The notes under the pieces: generated by a model | Databases searched by the model: none | The model's input: the letters and a program-made list of their open reading frames with translations, nothing else | Told to the model about the DNA's origin: nothing | Shown here: in pieces, positions 17,811 to 25,905 of the stretch | How the letters are laid out: each line of letters begins with the position of its first letter | Numbering within the stretch: the first letter of the stretch is position 1 | Source of the DNA: Planctomonas deserti | GTDB taxonomy: Bacteria > Actinomycetota > Actinomycetes > Actinomycetales > Microbacteriaceae | Direction of reading: 5' to 3' | Length of the DNA stretch: 64,000 bases | Assembly: GCF_003067705.1 (NCBI RefSeq) | Contig: NZ_QANL01000002.1 | Location: forward strand, 248,001-312,000 | Position numbers and translations under genes: made by a program

Positions 17811-17998
17811 TGTGAGGTTCCCTCCGTTTAGGTCCTCCGCATTTACGCTCCGTTGGCCCGGGAAGTCCAGTCCCTTTTCGGCGCTCCCCGCGGATCCCCC
17901 TCCTGCTACCGGGGGTGGGTCGCTGTTGTAGAAATCACCTCGGTGGTCATGGCTGCTCATGGCATCCTCCGTCGTTCGTGATGTCGGTCTGGTTTGCC

Positions 17999-18307
17999 TT
18001 ACCCCGTTGCACCCGGGTTGCGGCGTACGGGCGCGTGAGGGGCGGTGCCCCGGTCAGGGGCGCGTGGCGGCCCGTTCGGGCGACGTCGGGGCTCGTGTGG
18101 CGGCGCTGGGGCCTCTTCGGGCGCGGCGGCCACCGTGTGGCGCCGGGTGCGCTCCACGTCGTACTGCTCCTGGGCAAGGCGCAGGAGCGCCCGGCCCAAG
18201 TAGTGCAGATCGATCTCGTGTCGACGGTCAGGTTCGATTCGGATCAGGCGCTTCGTGAGCGTTCGGCCGCCCTTGCGGGGGACGCGATGCGTGCCTACTG
18301 GTCGCAT
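17999..18307 (-). CDS. Small basic protein of the transfer region (102 aa)
   Basis: The ATG at 18307 lies 7 bases after the stop of the ArdA-like gene. The N-terminal half (RTLTKRLIRIEPDRRHEID, LHYLGRALLRLAQEQYDVE) looks like a folded helical domain; the C-terminal half is Pro/Arg rich and low in complexity. I know no function. Tight spacing places it as the last gene of the minus-strand transfer operon, between that operon and the recombinase. Confidence 0.6.
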   Translation of the reverse strand: MRPVGTHRVPRKGGRTLTKRLIRIEPDRRHEIDLHYLGRALLRLAQEQYDVERTRRHTVAAAPEEAPAPPHEPRRRPNGPPRAPDRGTAPHAPVRRNPGATG

Positions 18308-18314
18308 CTCGTCG

Positions 18315-19139
18315 CTACTTGACGAAGGCATGGAGCACTTCCTTCCCTTCGACGACGTCGTATATGTCGCGGAGGCGAGCCATGAGCGGTTCGTAGTTCC
18401 AGTCGAGGGCTTCGGGTTCGACGCCGTTGTCGATGCACCAGTCGGCGAGGCTGTTCTCCCAGTCCTCGAGCGGGCTGAGGGCGCGCAGCGCGGCCTCTTC
18501 ATTCGCGTAGGTTCCGGCGAAGGCTTCGTGGAAGCTCTCCATGATGTCGTCGGTCCCGACGTTCACGTCGGGCAGCGACAGGAAGGCTTGCAGCGCCTCG
18601 TCTTCGGGGAGCTGGAGCGTGGTGAGGAGCTCGACGAGGTCGTCCTCGTTGCCGCTGTGCCAGCTGGCTGGGACGTGCACCACGTAGCGTTGGCCTCCGA
18701 CCGGGATGCTGGTGCGGACGAGGAGCTGGTCGAGCTTCGGTGGCAGGTGCTCGTTCATGAAGCGGCGGCCGGAGCCGGTGCCTTCTTGCTGGACGAGGTA
18801 GGTGCCGAGCCAGTCGATCATCTCCTTGATGATCGGATCGGCTTGTTCGTCTCCGTAGAGGTCGAGGTACTCGTCTCGCAGCGACAGGTACGATCCTTCG
18901 CCGGTACGGCCGAAGCCTGCCAGGGCGCTTTCGCGTCCGTAGGCGCGGCCGAGGACGTGGGCGATGCAGCGCGCGGTGCTGTGGTCGATCTCGGTCTTCT
19001 CGGCGATCGCTTCGGCGAGGCCGTCCGCGATGGTGTCGAGGTAGCGATCTCGTGCCGAGTTGAGCCGGCGCCAGTCGGGTGTTTCGCGCTGCGGTGCGGG
19101 ACGGGCTTCCGGGGTCATGCGCGGTTCGTGTTCGCTCAT
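18315..19139 (-). CDS. ArdA-like antirestriction protein (probable)
   Basis: The 274-residue acidic protein has a C-terminal segment that resembles ArdA DNA mimics: DDIMESFHEAFAGTYANEEAALRAL corresponds to the ArdA pattern F-x-E-x-Y-x-G-x-Y-x-S, followed by an acidic helical tail (PLMARLRDIYDVVEGKEVL). The N-terminal 150 residues are longer than in typical ArdA (about 165 aa in total) and include a segment that may bind a partner (YLVQQEGTGSGRRFMNEHLPPKLDQLL). ArdA proteins block type I restriction enzymes during conjugation, which suits a transfer operon. The start codon overlaps the stop of the upstream 111-aa gene by 4 bases (ATGA). Confidence 0.45.
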   Translation of the reverse strand: MSEHEPRMTPEARPAPQRETPDWRRLNSARDRYLDTIADGLAEAIAEKTEIDHSTARCIAHVLGRAYGRESALAGFGRTGEGSYLSLRDEYLDLYGDEQADPIIKEMIDWLGTYLVQQEGTGSGRRFMNEHLPPKLDQLLVRTSIPVGGQRYVVHVPASWHSGNEDDLVELLTTLQLPEDEALQAFLSLPDVNVGTDDIMESFHEAFAGTYANEEAALRALSPLEDWENSLADWCIDNGVEPEALDWNYEPLMARLRDIYDVVEGKEVLHAFVK

Positions 19140-19471
19140 GGTCGGCCTCCTTTCGTGATGACGTAGTGGCCGAGCGCGTCGACCCAGCCCTCGCGTTCGA
19201 TGGGCACCGTGACGTCGCCGAGTTCGCGGAGGGTGGCTTCGGCGTCGAGTTCGCCGGTGCTGGCGAAGCGTTCGAGGGCGGTGCCGGGGCCGTTGTGCAG
19301 GGTGGCGGCGAGCAGCCGGGCGATGCCTTCGTCGGCGACGGTGGTGTCGCCGTAGCTCCAGTCGTCGAGGATCTGGAGGGCGGTGTCGGCTTGGTCGAGG
19401 CTGGCTGGAACGATGCGTTCGAAGTCGAGCGCGAGTTGTGTTGAGGGAGCTTGTTTTCTTGAGGTGGTCAT
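19136..19471 (-). CDS. Small protein of the transfer operon (111 aa)
   Basis: The ATG at 19471 is preceded by a perfect AAAGGAGGTATCACC Shine-Dalgarno region. The product is helical and acidic (LDQADTALQILDDWSYGD; EGIARLLAATLHNG). No family is recognised. It overlaps the genes on both sides by 4 bases, so it is translationally coupled between the replication-relaxation gene and the ArdA-like gene. Confidence 0.75.
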   Translation of the reverse strand: MTTSRKQAPSTQLALDFERIVPASLDQADTALQILDDWSYGDTTVADEGIARLLAATLHNGPGTALERFASTGELDAEATLRELGDVTVPIEREGWVDALGHYVITKGGRP

Positions 19472-20319
19472 GGTGATACCTCCTTTCTTGAAGTTGGTGA
19501 TGGGGCGAGGAAGCTCGCGAGTGCGTCGAGCGCTGCGGCTTCCTTGCAGATGGTGAAGAGGTCGGCGGGCAGGTCGGCTTCTCGTCTGATGGCGGTCGAG
19601 AGCTTGCGTGCGCGCTCCGGGTCGGGGGCGACCCAGAGGACCGCGGGGAACACGCCGCTGGCCTGCTGCTCGATGCCGGTCTGCCGGTACTGCTGGTAGG
19701 TGCGGCACTTCTTGATCACGGCGGGCAGGTGTTCGGTGCCGCGGTCGATCTCCACGAAGACGTGCGCTTCGACTTCCGTGTTGGCGACGACGACGAACAG
19801 GTCGGGCTTGAGCGTCGCGACGCCGACCGGACCTTGGAAGGGCCGCCAGCAGGACGGTTCGGTGACGAGCTCGAGGACGTCGAGCTCTCCGCGGAGCTCC
19901 GCTTCCCTCAGCTCGACGGCGACCTCCGCCACGGCGAGGGTGTGCGCCAGGAAGTCACGGGACGGGGTGACGTAGCGTCGCCGGCCTGGTTCACCTCTCC
20001 GTGCTCGGAGCAGCCGTTCGCCGGTCGCAGCCAGGTGCCAGGTGGTGGCTGCCGAGCCGCGCAATGGGCCGCCGACACGTCGCGTGATACGGGCGATGAA
20101 GCCGTGGGCTTCGAGGCGCAGCAAAACGCGGTTGGCCAGGCGCGTCGCGGTCGGGACGGTGGCGTGCAGGCCCAGGGGTCCGGCCGGGAAGTGCAGCCGC
20201 TGCACGAGGCGCGTCGACAGGGCGCGGAATCGTTCGAGGTCGTCGAGGATGCGACTGTCGCGCTCGGTGAGCAGGCTCTCCAGGTGACGCACCTTGGTGG
20301 GCGTCCAGACGTCGGACAT
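19468..20319 (-). CDS. Replication-relaxation family protein (putative relaxase)
   Basis: The 283-residue protein fits the replication-relaxation family (PF13814) found in actinobacterial and Gram-positive conjugative elements, where it is thought to nick or relax DNA at the transfer origin. An N-terminal winged-helix part is visible (LTERDSRILDDLERFRALST, RLANRVLLRLEAHGFIARI), followed by the family core (DFLAHTLAVAEVAVELREAE, LKPDLFVVV, HVFVEIDRGTEHLPAVIKK). The ATG at 20319 follows GGAGGTCTCTG. It lies downstream of the coupling-ATPase gene on the same strand, matching the usual relaxase plus coupling-protein arrangement. Confidence 0.85.
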   Translation of the reverse strand: MSDVWTPTKVRHLESLLTERDSRILDDLERFRALSTRLVQRLHFPAGPLGLHATVPTATRLANRVLLRLEAHGFIARITRRVGGPLRGSAATTWHLAATGERLLRARRGEPGRRRYVTPSRDFLAHTLAVAEVAVELREAELRGELDVLELVTEPSCWRPFQGPVGVATLKPDLFVVVANTEVEAHVFVEIDRGTEHLPAVIKKCRTYQQYRQTGIEQQASGVFPAVLWVAPDPERARKLSTAIRREADLPADLFTICKEAAALDALASFLAPSPTSRKEVSP

Positions 20320-20497
20320 CAGAGACCTCCTGGGGTTCGCTGGAGGAGCGGCCCGGCACCGCTCGAATGAGCGGGAGTCCCATCCCAAAGGGCTGGGATG
20401 AGGCCGGAAACAGGCCGAACGGCGCACCGTGAGGCGGCTGCGACTGGCGCACCGACTGGGGCACTTCCCTCCCTTCCGAACATCGCTCGCAGCGCCG

Positions 20498-22651
20498 TCA
20501 TGCTCGCCTCCGCTTCACCGGCGACGAGGAATCGAACGAGGCTGCGGGCGGGAGGCCCACGGGCGACGCGGGCCGCGTCGCGTTCGGCGCCTGGGTTGCG
20601 GCTGCGGACTGCGCCTGCCGGAGCGCGGCACGGATCGACTGCCCTTGCCCTGCCCGCGTGGGCGGGGCGAGGGTGCGGGCGGAGAACCAGCCGCTCGGGC
20701 CCTGACGGGTGAGTACGGTCGCGTAGACCTCGTACTGCGGCAGTTCCTGGATGTCGGCGGCGGTGAGCGTCGGGCTGGAGCTGGCGATCCGTTTGGCTTC
20801 TTTCGCGCTGGTGGCGTAGACGACCTTGCTCTTGGTGTTGATCTCGATCGCGTCGGCGAGCTCGCTGCCCATCTGGTAGAAGCCCTGTCCGAACAGGGCC
20901 CAGCCGATGCCGTACGACCGTGAGATCTCCAGCGCGGACTCCAGCGGCACCGGCAGGCGGAGGAACTTGCGTACCTCGTCGACGTAGACGAAGCCGGGGC
21001 GCTTCTTGGGGTTCGTCTCGCTGGCCCGCTCCTGTGCGGCCATGAAGACCTCGGAGCAGATGAGCCCGCCGATGAGCTGCGCCGTCTCGGTGCCGGCCAG
21101 CGCCTCGTTGACGGCGACCAGCACGATCCGGTCGCCTTTCCAGATGTCGCGGAGCCGGAACGGCGGATCGGGCTGTCCGAGGATGGCGGTGGCGCCGCGG
21201 CGCATGAGGTAGCGGCGGAGCTTGTTCATCGGGGCGGCGATCTCGTTCTCCTGCTGGGCAGGTTTGAGCGTCTCGTAGCGCGCCCAGAACCGGGCGATCT
21301 CCGGTTCGCTGGCCACGGCGGGCGTGACGCTGCGGCGGAATGCCGGGTCGGTCAGAAGGCGCGGGATGTCCAGGAGCGCGTGCGGGACGTCGCGCCGTTG
21401 GCCGTCGATGGCGAGCGTCAGCGTGCTGGCATACAAGATGTCCTCGGTACGCGGCCCCCAACCGTGCGCGAAGACGCTCTTGAAGACGGCGAGGATGCTG
21501 TCGGCGACCGCGTACGCGTCGCGTCCGCGCGCATCGAGCGGGTTGAACCCGGCGGTTCCATCGGGATCGGACGGGTCGTAGAGGACGACCCGCTCGCCTT
21601 CCTCCGGCGTCAGCAGATCGAGCACGTACTCGACCCCCTGCCCCTTCGGGTCGATGAAGCAGACGGGCCGCCCTGCCCGGACGTCGGCGAGCAGCCAGGG
21701 AACGAGCACGGCCTCGGTCTTGCCGGAGCCGGTCGGCCCGATAACGGACGCGTGGCTGGTGCGCGCTTCCGGCGTGACACCGACATGCCGCTCCGGGCCG
21801 GGTGCCGTCCCGACGGCGAAGACGCTCTCCTTATCTGAAACGGCCGTTGGCACCGGGAGACGTTTCGGATGGAGCGGATCGACGCCGGGAAGGTCTGCCT
21901 CCCCGAGTGGCCAGCCCAGGAGCGGGGCGAGTTCGCGGGCGGTCAGTTCGAGACGCGCTTGCGTGGGGCTCGCGTCGTCGAGCCGTGCCGACGAGTCGCG
22001 GGCGAGCTTCGGCCTGACGCCGACAGCGGCCAAGCCATGGAGGCTGCCGAAGAGCCCATGGGCCAGCGCAGCGCGGCGTTCCCGGTCGGGGCCGTCGACG
22101 CCGATCCGCAGCGCGACCTGGAACCGGGCTTCGGCGGCGTGCTCTTGGATCCTGCGGCGGACGTCGGAACCGGCGGTCTTGACGCCGTGCCAGAGCCTGG
22201 AGCCGACCGGCTGGAGCGGATCCGGAAGCTCGGGGTTCACATGGCGCGGGGCGAAGGCTCTGCCCAGCACCACCTGGAGGACGACAGTCTCGCCCTTCTT
22301 CCGTGCCGCCAGGGCGCTGTACAGGTCGGCGGTCACTGTCTCGGGCTCGGGGGAGCCGGTCGGCATCCCCTGCTGCCTGGCCTCGACACGACCGGCTGAC
22401 GCGACCGGCATTCGGGTCGCGCCGTCGAAGCTGACCCCGGGGATGAAGCTGCGCAGCAGGTGCTTCAGATAGTGGACGCTCGTCGGGGTGCAGCCGAAGA
22501 TGTGCTGGATGCCGTCGTCACCGGCGCGCACTTCCAGGGCGAGCGGCCTCGGGACGTCCGACCCCGCCAGACGGGCCAGCAGGTTCGTGACGGTCTGGGG
22601 GTCGATCGGACGCGGCAGGTAGAGACGCGTGAAGACGAGCGGCTCAGGCAT
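20498..22651 (-). CDS. Type IV coupling ATPase (TraG/VirD4-like)
   Basis: This is a 717-residue conjugative DNA-transfer ATPase that couples the relaxase-DNA complex to a type IV secretion channel. Walker A GPTGSGKT is at residues 305-312 and the family block PVCFIDPKGQG shortly after. The C-terminal half has the TraG/TraM-recognition pattern RPGFVYVDEVRKFLRLPVP followed by ISRSYGIGWALFGQGFYQM. The first 100 residues (LYLPRPIDPQTVTNLLARL) are of the type seen in actinobacterial elements and have no clear transmembrane helices. I chose the ATG at 22651; it overlaps by 8 bases the end of the small TTG-started gene upstream. Longer frames to 22780 extend into that gene. Confidence 0.92.
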   Translation of the reverse strand: MPEPLVFTRLYLPRPIDPQTVTNLLARLAGSDVPRPLALEVRAGDDGIQHIFGCTPTSVHYLKHLLRSFIPGVSFDGATRMPVASAGRVEARQQGMPTGSPEPETVTADLYSALAARKKGETVVLQVVLGRAFAPRHVNPELPDPLQPVGSRLWHGVKTAGSDVRRRIQEHAAEARFQVALRIGVDGPDRERRAALAHGLFGSLHGLAAVGVRPKLARDSSARLDDASPTQARLELTARELAPLLGWPLGEADLPGVDPLHPKRLPVPTAVSDKESVFAVGTAPGPERHVGVTPEARTSHASVIGPTGSGKTEAVLVPWLLADVRAGRPVCFIDPKGQGVEYVLDLLTPEEGERVVLYDPSDPDGTAGFNPLDARGRDAYAVADSILAVFKSVFAHGWGPRTEDILYASTLTLAIDGQRRDVPHALLDIPRLLTDPAFRRSVTPAVASEPEIARFWARYETLKPAQQENEIAAPMNKLRRYLMRRGATAILGQPDPPFRLRDIWKGDRIVLVAVNEALAGTETAQLIGGLICSEVFMAAQERASETNPKKRPGFVYVDEVRKFLRLPVPLESALEISRSYGIGWALFGQGFYQMGSELADAIEINTKSKVVYATSAKEAKRIASSSPTLTAADIQELPQYEVYATVLTRQGPSGWFSARTLAPPTRAGQGQSIRAALRQAQSAAATQAPNATRPASPVGLPPAASFDSSSPVKRRRA

Positions 22652-22883
22652 CGCCGGCCCCCTCGCCGAGCGGCTGCCGTGCGGGGCTTTCCAGCGCTCG
22701 ATCGCGTGCGAGCCGAGCCTGATGTTCGACTCGGGCGTCTGCCTCGCGTTGGGTCTGGCCGAGCGCGATGTTGGTGACAACGCGAGCGATGCCCTCGGGG
22801 CTTCGATCGCTTCGGATGGTCGTCACGTAGACATGCCGATATCGGCGGTTGTACAGGCGACGCTTCGGGGTGTGATTTGTCAA
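22644..22883 (-). CDS. Small basic protein, TTG start (79 aa)
   Basis: A TTG at 22883 follows a perfect AAAGGAGGTGAATC Shine-Dalgarno site, which decides this start. The product begins TNHTPKRRLYNRRYRHVYVTT, an Arg/Tyr-rich strand-like segment followed by a helix (SPEGIARVVTNIALGQTQRE). It overlaps the coupling-ATPase gene by 8 bases and is the first gene after the promoter at 22965-22993, so it leads the transfer operon. Function unknown; a small DNA-binding or relaxosome accessory protein is possible. Confidence 0.75.
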   Translation of the reverse strand: MTNHTPKRRLYNRRYRHVYVTTIRSDRSPEGIARVVTNIALGQTQREADARVEHQARLARDRALESPARQPLGEGAGDA

Positions 22884-22964
22884 GATTCACCTCCTTTCTA
22901 GTTCGGATTGACAGGAGCTCGCTCCGTGGCTGCGGAGGCCTCCGGAGCGCAGAGCGGATTGCCC

Positions 22965-23008
22965 GTTATGAGGCAGACCAGGCCTTTTGTCAATACCCGT
23001 TGTTCATT
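22965..23008 (-). promoter_or_regulatory. Promoter of the transfer operon with shared 20-bp box
   Basis: On the minus strand, TTGACA (22993-22988), 17 bases, CATAAC (22970-22965) forms a near-consensus sigma-70 promoter upstream of the gene starting at 22883. The 20 bases AATGAACAACGGGTATTGAC running into the -35 element occur again, identically, at 43276-43295 before the ribbon-helix-helix gene, so a common regulator is likely. Confidence 0.75.
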
Positions 23009-23043
23009 CCACAACGCGCGGCCAGGGGTGAACGTGCTCATGC

Positions 23044-23271
23044 TCACCACCACCTGTCCCGCTGCCACCGGATGAACCAGACGGCCGCCCAGATGAGCCC
23101 GCCGAGGGCGGCTGCCAGCAGCAGCCACCCCCAGAACTGGGCCAGCAGCTGCACGGCCAGCCAGAGCGCGACCACTCCGGCGAGGGCCAGCAGGCAGGCG
23201 CGGAAGAATTTCTGCATGTACGTCTCCGGCTTCTCGTCGTCGGACTTCTTCTTCTCGTCGCCCCAGAACAC
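23044..23271 (-). CDS. Small membrane protein (75 aa)
   Basis: A GTG at 23271 lies 3 bases after the stop of the MT-A70 gene, with AGAGGTGAG as ribosome site. After a charged N-terminus (GDEKKKSDDEKPETYMQKFF) come two transmembrane segments (ACLLALAGVVALWLAVQLLA and WGWLLLAAALGGLIWAAVWF) and a short basic tail. Probably an inner-membrane component of the transfer region; no family recognised. Confidence 0.7.
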   Translation of the reverse strand: MFWGDEKKKSDDEKPETYMQKFFRACLLALAGVVALWLAVQLLAQFWGWLLLAAALGGLIWAAVWFIRWQRDRWW

Positions 23272-23274
23272 GGC

Positions 23275-23949
23275 TCACCTCTCGCCTTTTCCGTCGCGCG
23301 GGCCGGGATCCGGGTCATCGTCCTGGCGGGCGTAGTCGCTGGGCACGAGGTAGCCCCAGGGGGCGAGCGAGACGTCGCTGTCGATCTCGTTCCCCCATAC
23401 CGACCAGTTCGGAGCGGGCGGACGGCGCCGTGCGAACAGTTCGAGCTTCTTCGCGTCGCGGCCCGAGACCCGGTCGATGATGCTGTACATCTCGTCCGGC
23501 TTGACGGAGTGTTCGTGCAGCGGTGCGAAGACCCAGGTCGGCTGGCTTCGGAACTGCACGGGCGCCTTGCCGCGCGTGCCGAACAGGACGTGCTCGGTGG
23601 CGTTGCGCAGGTAGTTGCCGAGCGTGAAGCGCGGCTTCACCCACGTCAGCGGCGAGCGCGGGGTGAAGCCCCACGCCTCCATGACGTCGTAGCCGACGCG
23701 AAGCGTCGCGTTGGTCACCCACAGGTAGAGGTGGGCGTTGTCCTCGGCGAGGGCCCGCACGGCTTCGCCCATGGCCTTGATCTGGTCCAGGGTCATCAGG
23801 TCGTAGTGCTTCTCGGCCCCGAGGCCGCCCTTCTGCTGGACGTCCCACGGCGGGTCCGCCGCGATGACGCCGTAGCGCTGGGCCGGAGTGGGGGCCTGCT
23901 GGCCGGGAGCGGTCGGGAGCGTCGCCGCGGTCGTGGTAGTGGCGGTCAT
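23275..23949 (-). CDS. MT-A70 family DNA N6-adenine methyltransferase
   Basis: The 224-residue protein has the MT-A70 hallmark ADPPW at residues 31-35 with the following strand-helix region (KHYDLMTLDQIKAMG), then LYLWVTNATLRVGYDVMEAWGF, PLTWVKPRFTLGNYLRNATEHVLFG and a C-terminal RRRPPAPNWSVWGNE block typical of phage and element enzymes of this class. It methylates adenine in DNA and in mobile elements often protects against host restriction. The ATG at 23949 follows GAAAGGAGGTTCACC. A TTGACA at 24023-24018 on the minus strand may give it its own promoter. Confidence 0.92.
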   Translation of the reverse strand: MTATTTTAATLPTAPGQQAPTPAQRYGVIAADPPWDVQQKGGLGAEKHYDLMTLDQIKAMGEAVRALAEDNAHLYLWVTNATLRVGYDVMEAWGFTPRSPLTWVKPRFTLGNYLRNATEHVLFGTRGKAPVQFRSQPTWVFAPLHEHSVKPDEMYSIIDRVSGRDAKKLELFARRRPPAPNWSVWGNEIDSDVSLAPWGYLVPSDYARQDDDPDPGPRDGKGER

Positions 23950-24113
23950 GGTGAACCTCCTTTCTCGCCCGTGGTTACGGCGGGCGGACGGATGAGTAAG
24001 AACGGGTCGGGCGTCGTTGTCAATGCGCCGGTCGCGGCGCGACGGGGGCGAGATCCCCCAGCGCAGCGACTGCGACTGGTGCAGGCACGAGACGGGAGGA
24101 CGGTCGGGGTCGG

Positions 24114-24836
24114 TCATGGCAATACCTGCTTTCCGTGCGGGCCGTGCAGCAGCGAGTGCCGTGCGGCGCGTCGGGTGGCGGTTAGGCTGCGGTGCAGCGC
24201 GGCGGCGAACGCGCCGGGCGGGTCTCCGGGGCTGAGCGGCGTCGTCGTGACGTTGTCCGCGTCCACGAGATCGGGCGGCACCTGTCCGCCGAGCACGACC
24301 ACGTGGATCAGGCCGGGGAAGGCGCGGAGCCGGGAGAACACTTCGGACGGGTCGGCGTCAGTCAGCTCGAAGTCCGACACGATGGTGCCGATGACGTCGT
24401 GGCCGGCGTGGGCGGTGGCGAGGCGTTCCATCTGCGCGAGGCTTGGCAGCAGGTCACTGGTGCCCCAGCCGCCCGGGTTCCGCAGCGACGGGTCGAGCGT
24501 GCGCTGCACGTGCCGGTCGTTCAGCGCCACGACGCCGCTGGCGCCCAGCGGGTGGTCGAAGTGCAGGACGGCGAGCTTCGAGCGGCTGCTGAAGGTCCAG
24601 TCGGCAACGAGCTTGATGGCGCGCCGCGCTTCCTCGAAGCGGTTGCCGACCGGGTCATTGCCCTGCGGGGCGGTGACGGAGCCGGAGTCGTCGAAGTTCA
24701 CGATCACCAGACAGGGGTGCTTCGGCTCGAGGCCGGGCCAGCCGAGTTCGATCCACGGTTCCCGCTCAGGCGGGAAGTCCCGCACCGCGATGACGCCGCC
24801 GGGAAGGATGCCGGAGGGCTGGATGTACGTGGTCAC
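24114..24836 (-). CDS. von Willebrand factor A-like protein
   Basis: The 240-residue protein starts with GTG at 24836 after GGAGGT. A vWA-like fold is suggested by HPCLVIVNFDDSGSVTAPQG, which carries a MIDAS-type D-x-S-x-S (DDSGSV), by SKLAVLHFDHP, and by the later acidic strand VIGTIVSDFELTDADP. A conserved Thr after WGTSDLLPSL could be the second metal ligand. It is coupled (GTGA overlap) to the membrane-protein gene upstream, forming a vWA/membrane/lipoprotein set that may build or regulate a surface complex. A role in mating-pair formation is inference. Confidence 0.75.
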   Translation of the reverse strand: MTTYIQPSGILPGGVIAVRDFPPEREPWIELGWPGLEPKHPCLVIVNFDDSGSVTAPQGNDPVGNRFEEARRAIKLVADWTFSSRSKLAVLHFDHPLGASGVVALNDRHVQRTLDPSLRNPGGWGTSDLLPSLAQMERLATAHAGHDVIGTIVSDFELTDADPSEVFSRLRAFPGLIHVVVLGGQVPPDLVDADNVTTTPLSPGDPPGAFAAALHRSLTATRRAARHSLLHGPHGKQVLP

Positions 24837-25903
24837 GGGGTACCTCCTCGGCGGGCGGTCTGCCCGATCGCGGTCGGTTCGGCGGCCGGGCCGTTGCCGG
24901 CCGTCTGCGGGTTGCGGCGCAGGATCCTGTAGTGCAGCGCCGTCATGTGATGCCCGGCCGCTGCGCCCCGGTGCCCCTGCTCCGCCTGGATCGACCCGCT
25001 GGTCGCGAGCGCCTCCTCGCGACCCTTCAGCGCCGGGTTGTCCGCGAGCTTCTGGTGCCGGGCAGTCTCGTGGGTGTGGTCGGCTGCCGCGTTGTCGATG
25101 AGGTCGGCGACGGCGTCGGCGTAGCAGAAGCTCTCGATCCAGCTGGCGGCCGCGATGGCTGCGGCGATGCCGCCGAACACGAGCCCGACGAGCGGGTCTT
25201 CGATGCTGGCCCGGAGGGCGAGGATCGCGCAGGCGACCGTTCCCGCCACCGCCCCGGACACCGAGAGCAGCGCCTTCACGTACGGCCAGCCCCGATCCGG
25301 CGCCTCGAACAGATGCCGGTACGGATCCAGCGCTTCGGGAAGGTCGGTGACCATGACAGTGCGACGAAACCGGTCGCGGACGTCGCGCACCTCCGCGCCA
25401 GAGATCCCGGCGGTCACGGTTGCCGCGGCGGCCGAGAGCGCCATGATCACCGCGATGGCGGGGATCTCGCCGAGCCAGATCGCGGCGGTGGCGATGCCGG
25501 CGATGTCCCCAACCAGGAAGGCCGCCTTCGCCATCAGATGCCAGGGCTTGGCCTTCGGCGGCCGACGCCGGTACGGGGTCAGGACGGCGAGCACGGTGAC
25601 GTAGGTGCTCGTGACGGTGTCCACGACGGCACGGTGGCCGTCGAGCAGCCACCGCGCTGCCGCGGCGGCGGGAGCGAGTCCCGCTGCCTCGACGTTCGTC
25701 TCGCGGGACTGCTCGACACCGGCCGCGGTGTGCAGCTCCCGCTGCTCAGCCGTCAGCTCGTCGTACTCGAGGCTGACCCAGAGCTTGCCGACCGAGCTCG
25801 GCTGGGGTGTCGCCCCGGCCTCGTCGACCCGCAGCAGCGCGATCTGTTCGGCCACCGCGTCGGCCGCGCTGGCTCCTGCCAGCGGATCCAGTTCCCGGGC
25901 CAT
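24833..25903 (-). CDS. Multi-pass membrane protein of the transfer region
   Basis: The 356-residue protein starts at the ATG at 25903, two bases after the stop of the lipoprotein gene. Hydrophobic segments: AAFLVGDIAGIATAAIWLGE with IPAIAVIMALSAAAATVTAG, and ALLSVSGAVAGTVACAILAL with LVGLVFGGIAAAIAAASWIE, giving about four membrane passes flanked by soluble N- and C-terminal parts. The N-terminus is acidic (AADAVAEQIALLRVDEAG). No family is recognised. Neighbours are a lipoprotein upstream and a vWA-like protein downstream. Confidence 0.75.
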   Translation of the reverse strand: MARELDPLAGASAADAVAEQIALLRVDEAGATPQPSSVGKLWVSLEYDELTAEQRELHTAAGVEQSRETNVEAAGLAPAAAAARWLLDGHRAVVDTVTSTYVTVLAVLTPYRRRPPKAKPWHLMAKAAFLVGDIAGIATAAIWLGEIPAIAVIMALSAAAATVTAGISGAEVRDVRDRFRRTVMVTDLPEALDPYRHLFEAPDRGWPYVKALLSVSGAVAGTVACAILALRASIEDPLVGLVFGGIAAAIAAASWIESFCYADAVADLIDNAAADHTHETARHQKLADNPALKGREEALATSGSIQAEQGHRGAAAGHHMTALHYRILRRNPQTAGNGPAAEPTAIGQTARRGGTP

Positions 25904-25905
25904 GG

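Noticed and set aside
20319-21461. 380-codon minus-strand frame in the coupling-ATPase region
   Set aside because: Arg/Ala/Pro-rich shadow of the TraG-like gene in another frame.
23509-25101. 530-codon plus-strand frame over the MT-A70 and vWA genes
   Set aside because: Antisense shadow with no start signal; minus-strand genes have strong ribosome sites and known motifs.
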